Source: Spirochaetaceae bacterium (GTDB lineage Bacteria; Spirochaetota; Spirochaetia; Treponematales; Breznakiellaceae). From it: 6,591 nucleotides of DNA. Numbering within the stretch: position 1 is the first letter of the stretch; every line of letters begins with the position of its first letter. Shown here one piece after another: positions 6,175 through 6,591 of the stretch. Where the stretch lies: assembly GCA_031278575.1 (NCBI GenBank), contig JAITKD010000011.1, forward strand, positions 1 to 6,591, read 5' to 3'. The translations under genes and the position numbers were made by a program. A model generated the notes under the pieces. That model did not search any database. It had not been told where the DNA came from and saw only the letters and a list, made by a program, of their open reading frames with translations.

Positions 6175-6237
6175 ACGAGGCTCTTTTTAAACCAACCGGG
6201 TTTTTGAAACGCCTCGTTTGTCCAAAAAACCGGTTGG
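6175..6237. terminator. Long imperfect hairpin with competing repeat between convergent genes, likely bidirectional terminator
   Basis: CCAACCGG (6192-6199) pairs with CCGGTTGG (6230-6237). After one G-A mismatch TTTTTG (6201-6206) pairs with CAAAAA (6223-6228), and AAACG (6207-6211) pairs with CGTTT (6215-6219) around CCT, leaving a 3-base bulge. This gives about 19 bp. A second repeat, ACGAGGC (6175-6181) with GCCTCGT (6211-6217), interleaves with it, so the two cannot form as simple nested stems. It begins directly after the envelope gene stop and ends 33 bases before the acsB stop. Minus-strand readout ends in GGTTTAAAAAG and plus-strand in GGCTCTCCTT, so U-tracts are weak both ways. Confidence 0.55.
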
Positions 6238-6248
6238 CTCTCCTTATG

Positions 6249-6267
6249 CGGTGTTTACCGGTATTTT
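6249..6267 (+). terminator. Small hairpin with T-run, weak terminator candidate
   Basis: CGGT (6249-6252) and ACCG (6257-6260) flank a GTTT loop and are followed by GTATTTTTG on the plus strand. The stem is only 4 bp, so it may merely assist the larger hairpin just upstream in stopping the envelope-gene transcript before it enters acsB antisense. Confidence 0.25.
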
Positions 6268-6270
6268 TGC

Positions 6271-6591
6271 CTACATAATCGCCTCCATGGCAAAGGAGGG
6301 ATGGCTTTTTTCCTGCAGGAAGGAGACTACCGCCTCCGATTCGGTGGCTATGGTCTCATCGCAGATCATGTCCGCAAAATCGTCAATGCCGTAAAGCTCC
6401 TTGGCGGTCTTGTTCAGCCGGGGCGCCACATCGTCCTTGAGTTCCTTGGGCATCCAGACGATCCGGGTTACGCCTCCCTCGGCGCTGACGAATTTTTTGG
6501 AGGCGATAAAATGCCGTCCGTGGCCCATAAAGCCCGGGGTCTGTACGCCGCCGCCGGTCATGGAGGCCAGTTCGCCGAAGGTCATCCCCGT
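6271..6591 (-). CDS. acsB: CO dehydrogenase/acetyl-CoA synthase, acetyl-CoA synthase subunit, C-terminal 106 residues
   Basis: Acetyl-CoA synthase joins CO, a methyl group from the corrinoid iron-sulfur protein and CoA at its nickel-iron-sulfur A-cluster, the last step of the Wood-Ljungdahl pathway. Only the end of the gene is present; the reading frame continues past the right edge, and the ATG at 6585 is internal. The fragment contains SMTGGGVQTPGFMGHGRHFI, SKKFVSAEGG, RIVWMPKELKDDVAPRLNK and ICDETIATESEAV, which follow the conserved C-terminus of bacterial AcsB (about 730 residues in all). The A-cluster cysteines lie upstream of this part and cannot be checked. The stop is TAG (minus-strand reading of 6271-6273). 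It is convergent with the envelope gene and on the same strand as acsV, which suggests an acs locus continuing to the right. Confidence 0.93.
   Translation of the reverse strand, partial: TGMTFGELASMTGGGVQTPGFMGHGRHFIASKKFVSAEGGVTRIVWMPKELKDDVAPRLNKTAKELYGIDDFADMICDETIATESEAVVSFLQEKSHPSFAMEAIM

Overview
The window looks like chromosome from a GC-rich, acetogenic spirochaete, most plausibly a termite-gut Treponema (T. primitia-like). This is an inference from three things. A CO dehydrogenase/acetyl-CoA synthase gene (acsB) and a RACo-type corrinoid-protein activator (acsV) imply a Wood-Ljungdahl pathway. The secreted TolB-N-like plus beta-barrel protein is of a style I associate with treponemes. 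An intracellular chitobiose phosphorylase suits an anaerobe living on chitin-derived disaccharides. No rRNA or other marker is present to prove the taxon.

Layout, left to right. (1) 8-2446, +: GH94 N,N'-diacetylchitobiose phosphorylase, complete if it starts at the ATG at 8. (2) 2447-2721: convergent gap with no clear terminator, one REP-like palindrome and a possible protein-coding remnant on the minus strand. (3) 2722-4665, -: acsV-like ASKHA ferredoxin. (4) 4666-4971: AT-rich divergent intergenic region. It holds a minus-strand promoter placed so that acsV would be leaderless, a 7-G tract touching that promoter, a three-arm set of competing hairpins, a plus-strand promoter, and a 32-codon upstream ORF in the same frame as the next gene. 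(5) 4972-6174, +: exported two-domain protein of unknown function (TolB-N/LpoB-like domain, Asp-Thr linker, beta-barrel). (6) 6175-6270: convergent gap with a long imperfect hairpin and an interleaved inverted repeat. (7) 6271-6591, -: C-terminal end of acsB, cut by the window edge.

How the genes fit together. AcsB makes acetyl-CoA from CO, CoA and a methyl group delivered by the corrinoid iron-sulfur protein. AcsV-type proteins use ATP to reactivate that corrinoid protein when its cobalt oxidises. The two lie on the same strand about 1.6 kb apart, but an unrelated plus-strand envelope gene with its own promoter sits between them, so acsV cannot simply be the next gene of an acsB transcript. 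The phosphorylase supplies GlcNAc-1-phosphate and GlcNAc. The most unusual part is the 4666-4971 control region.
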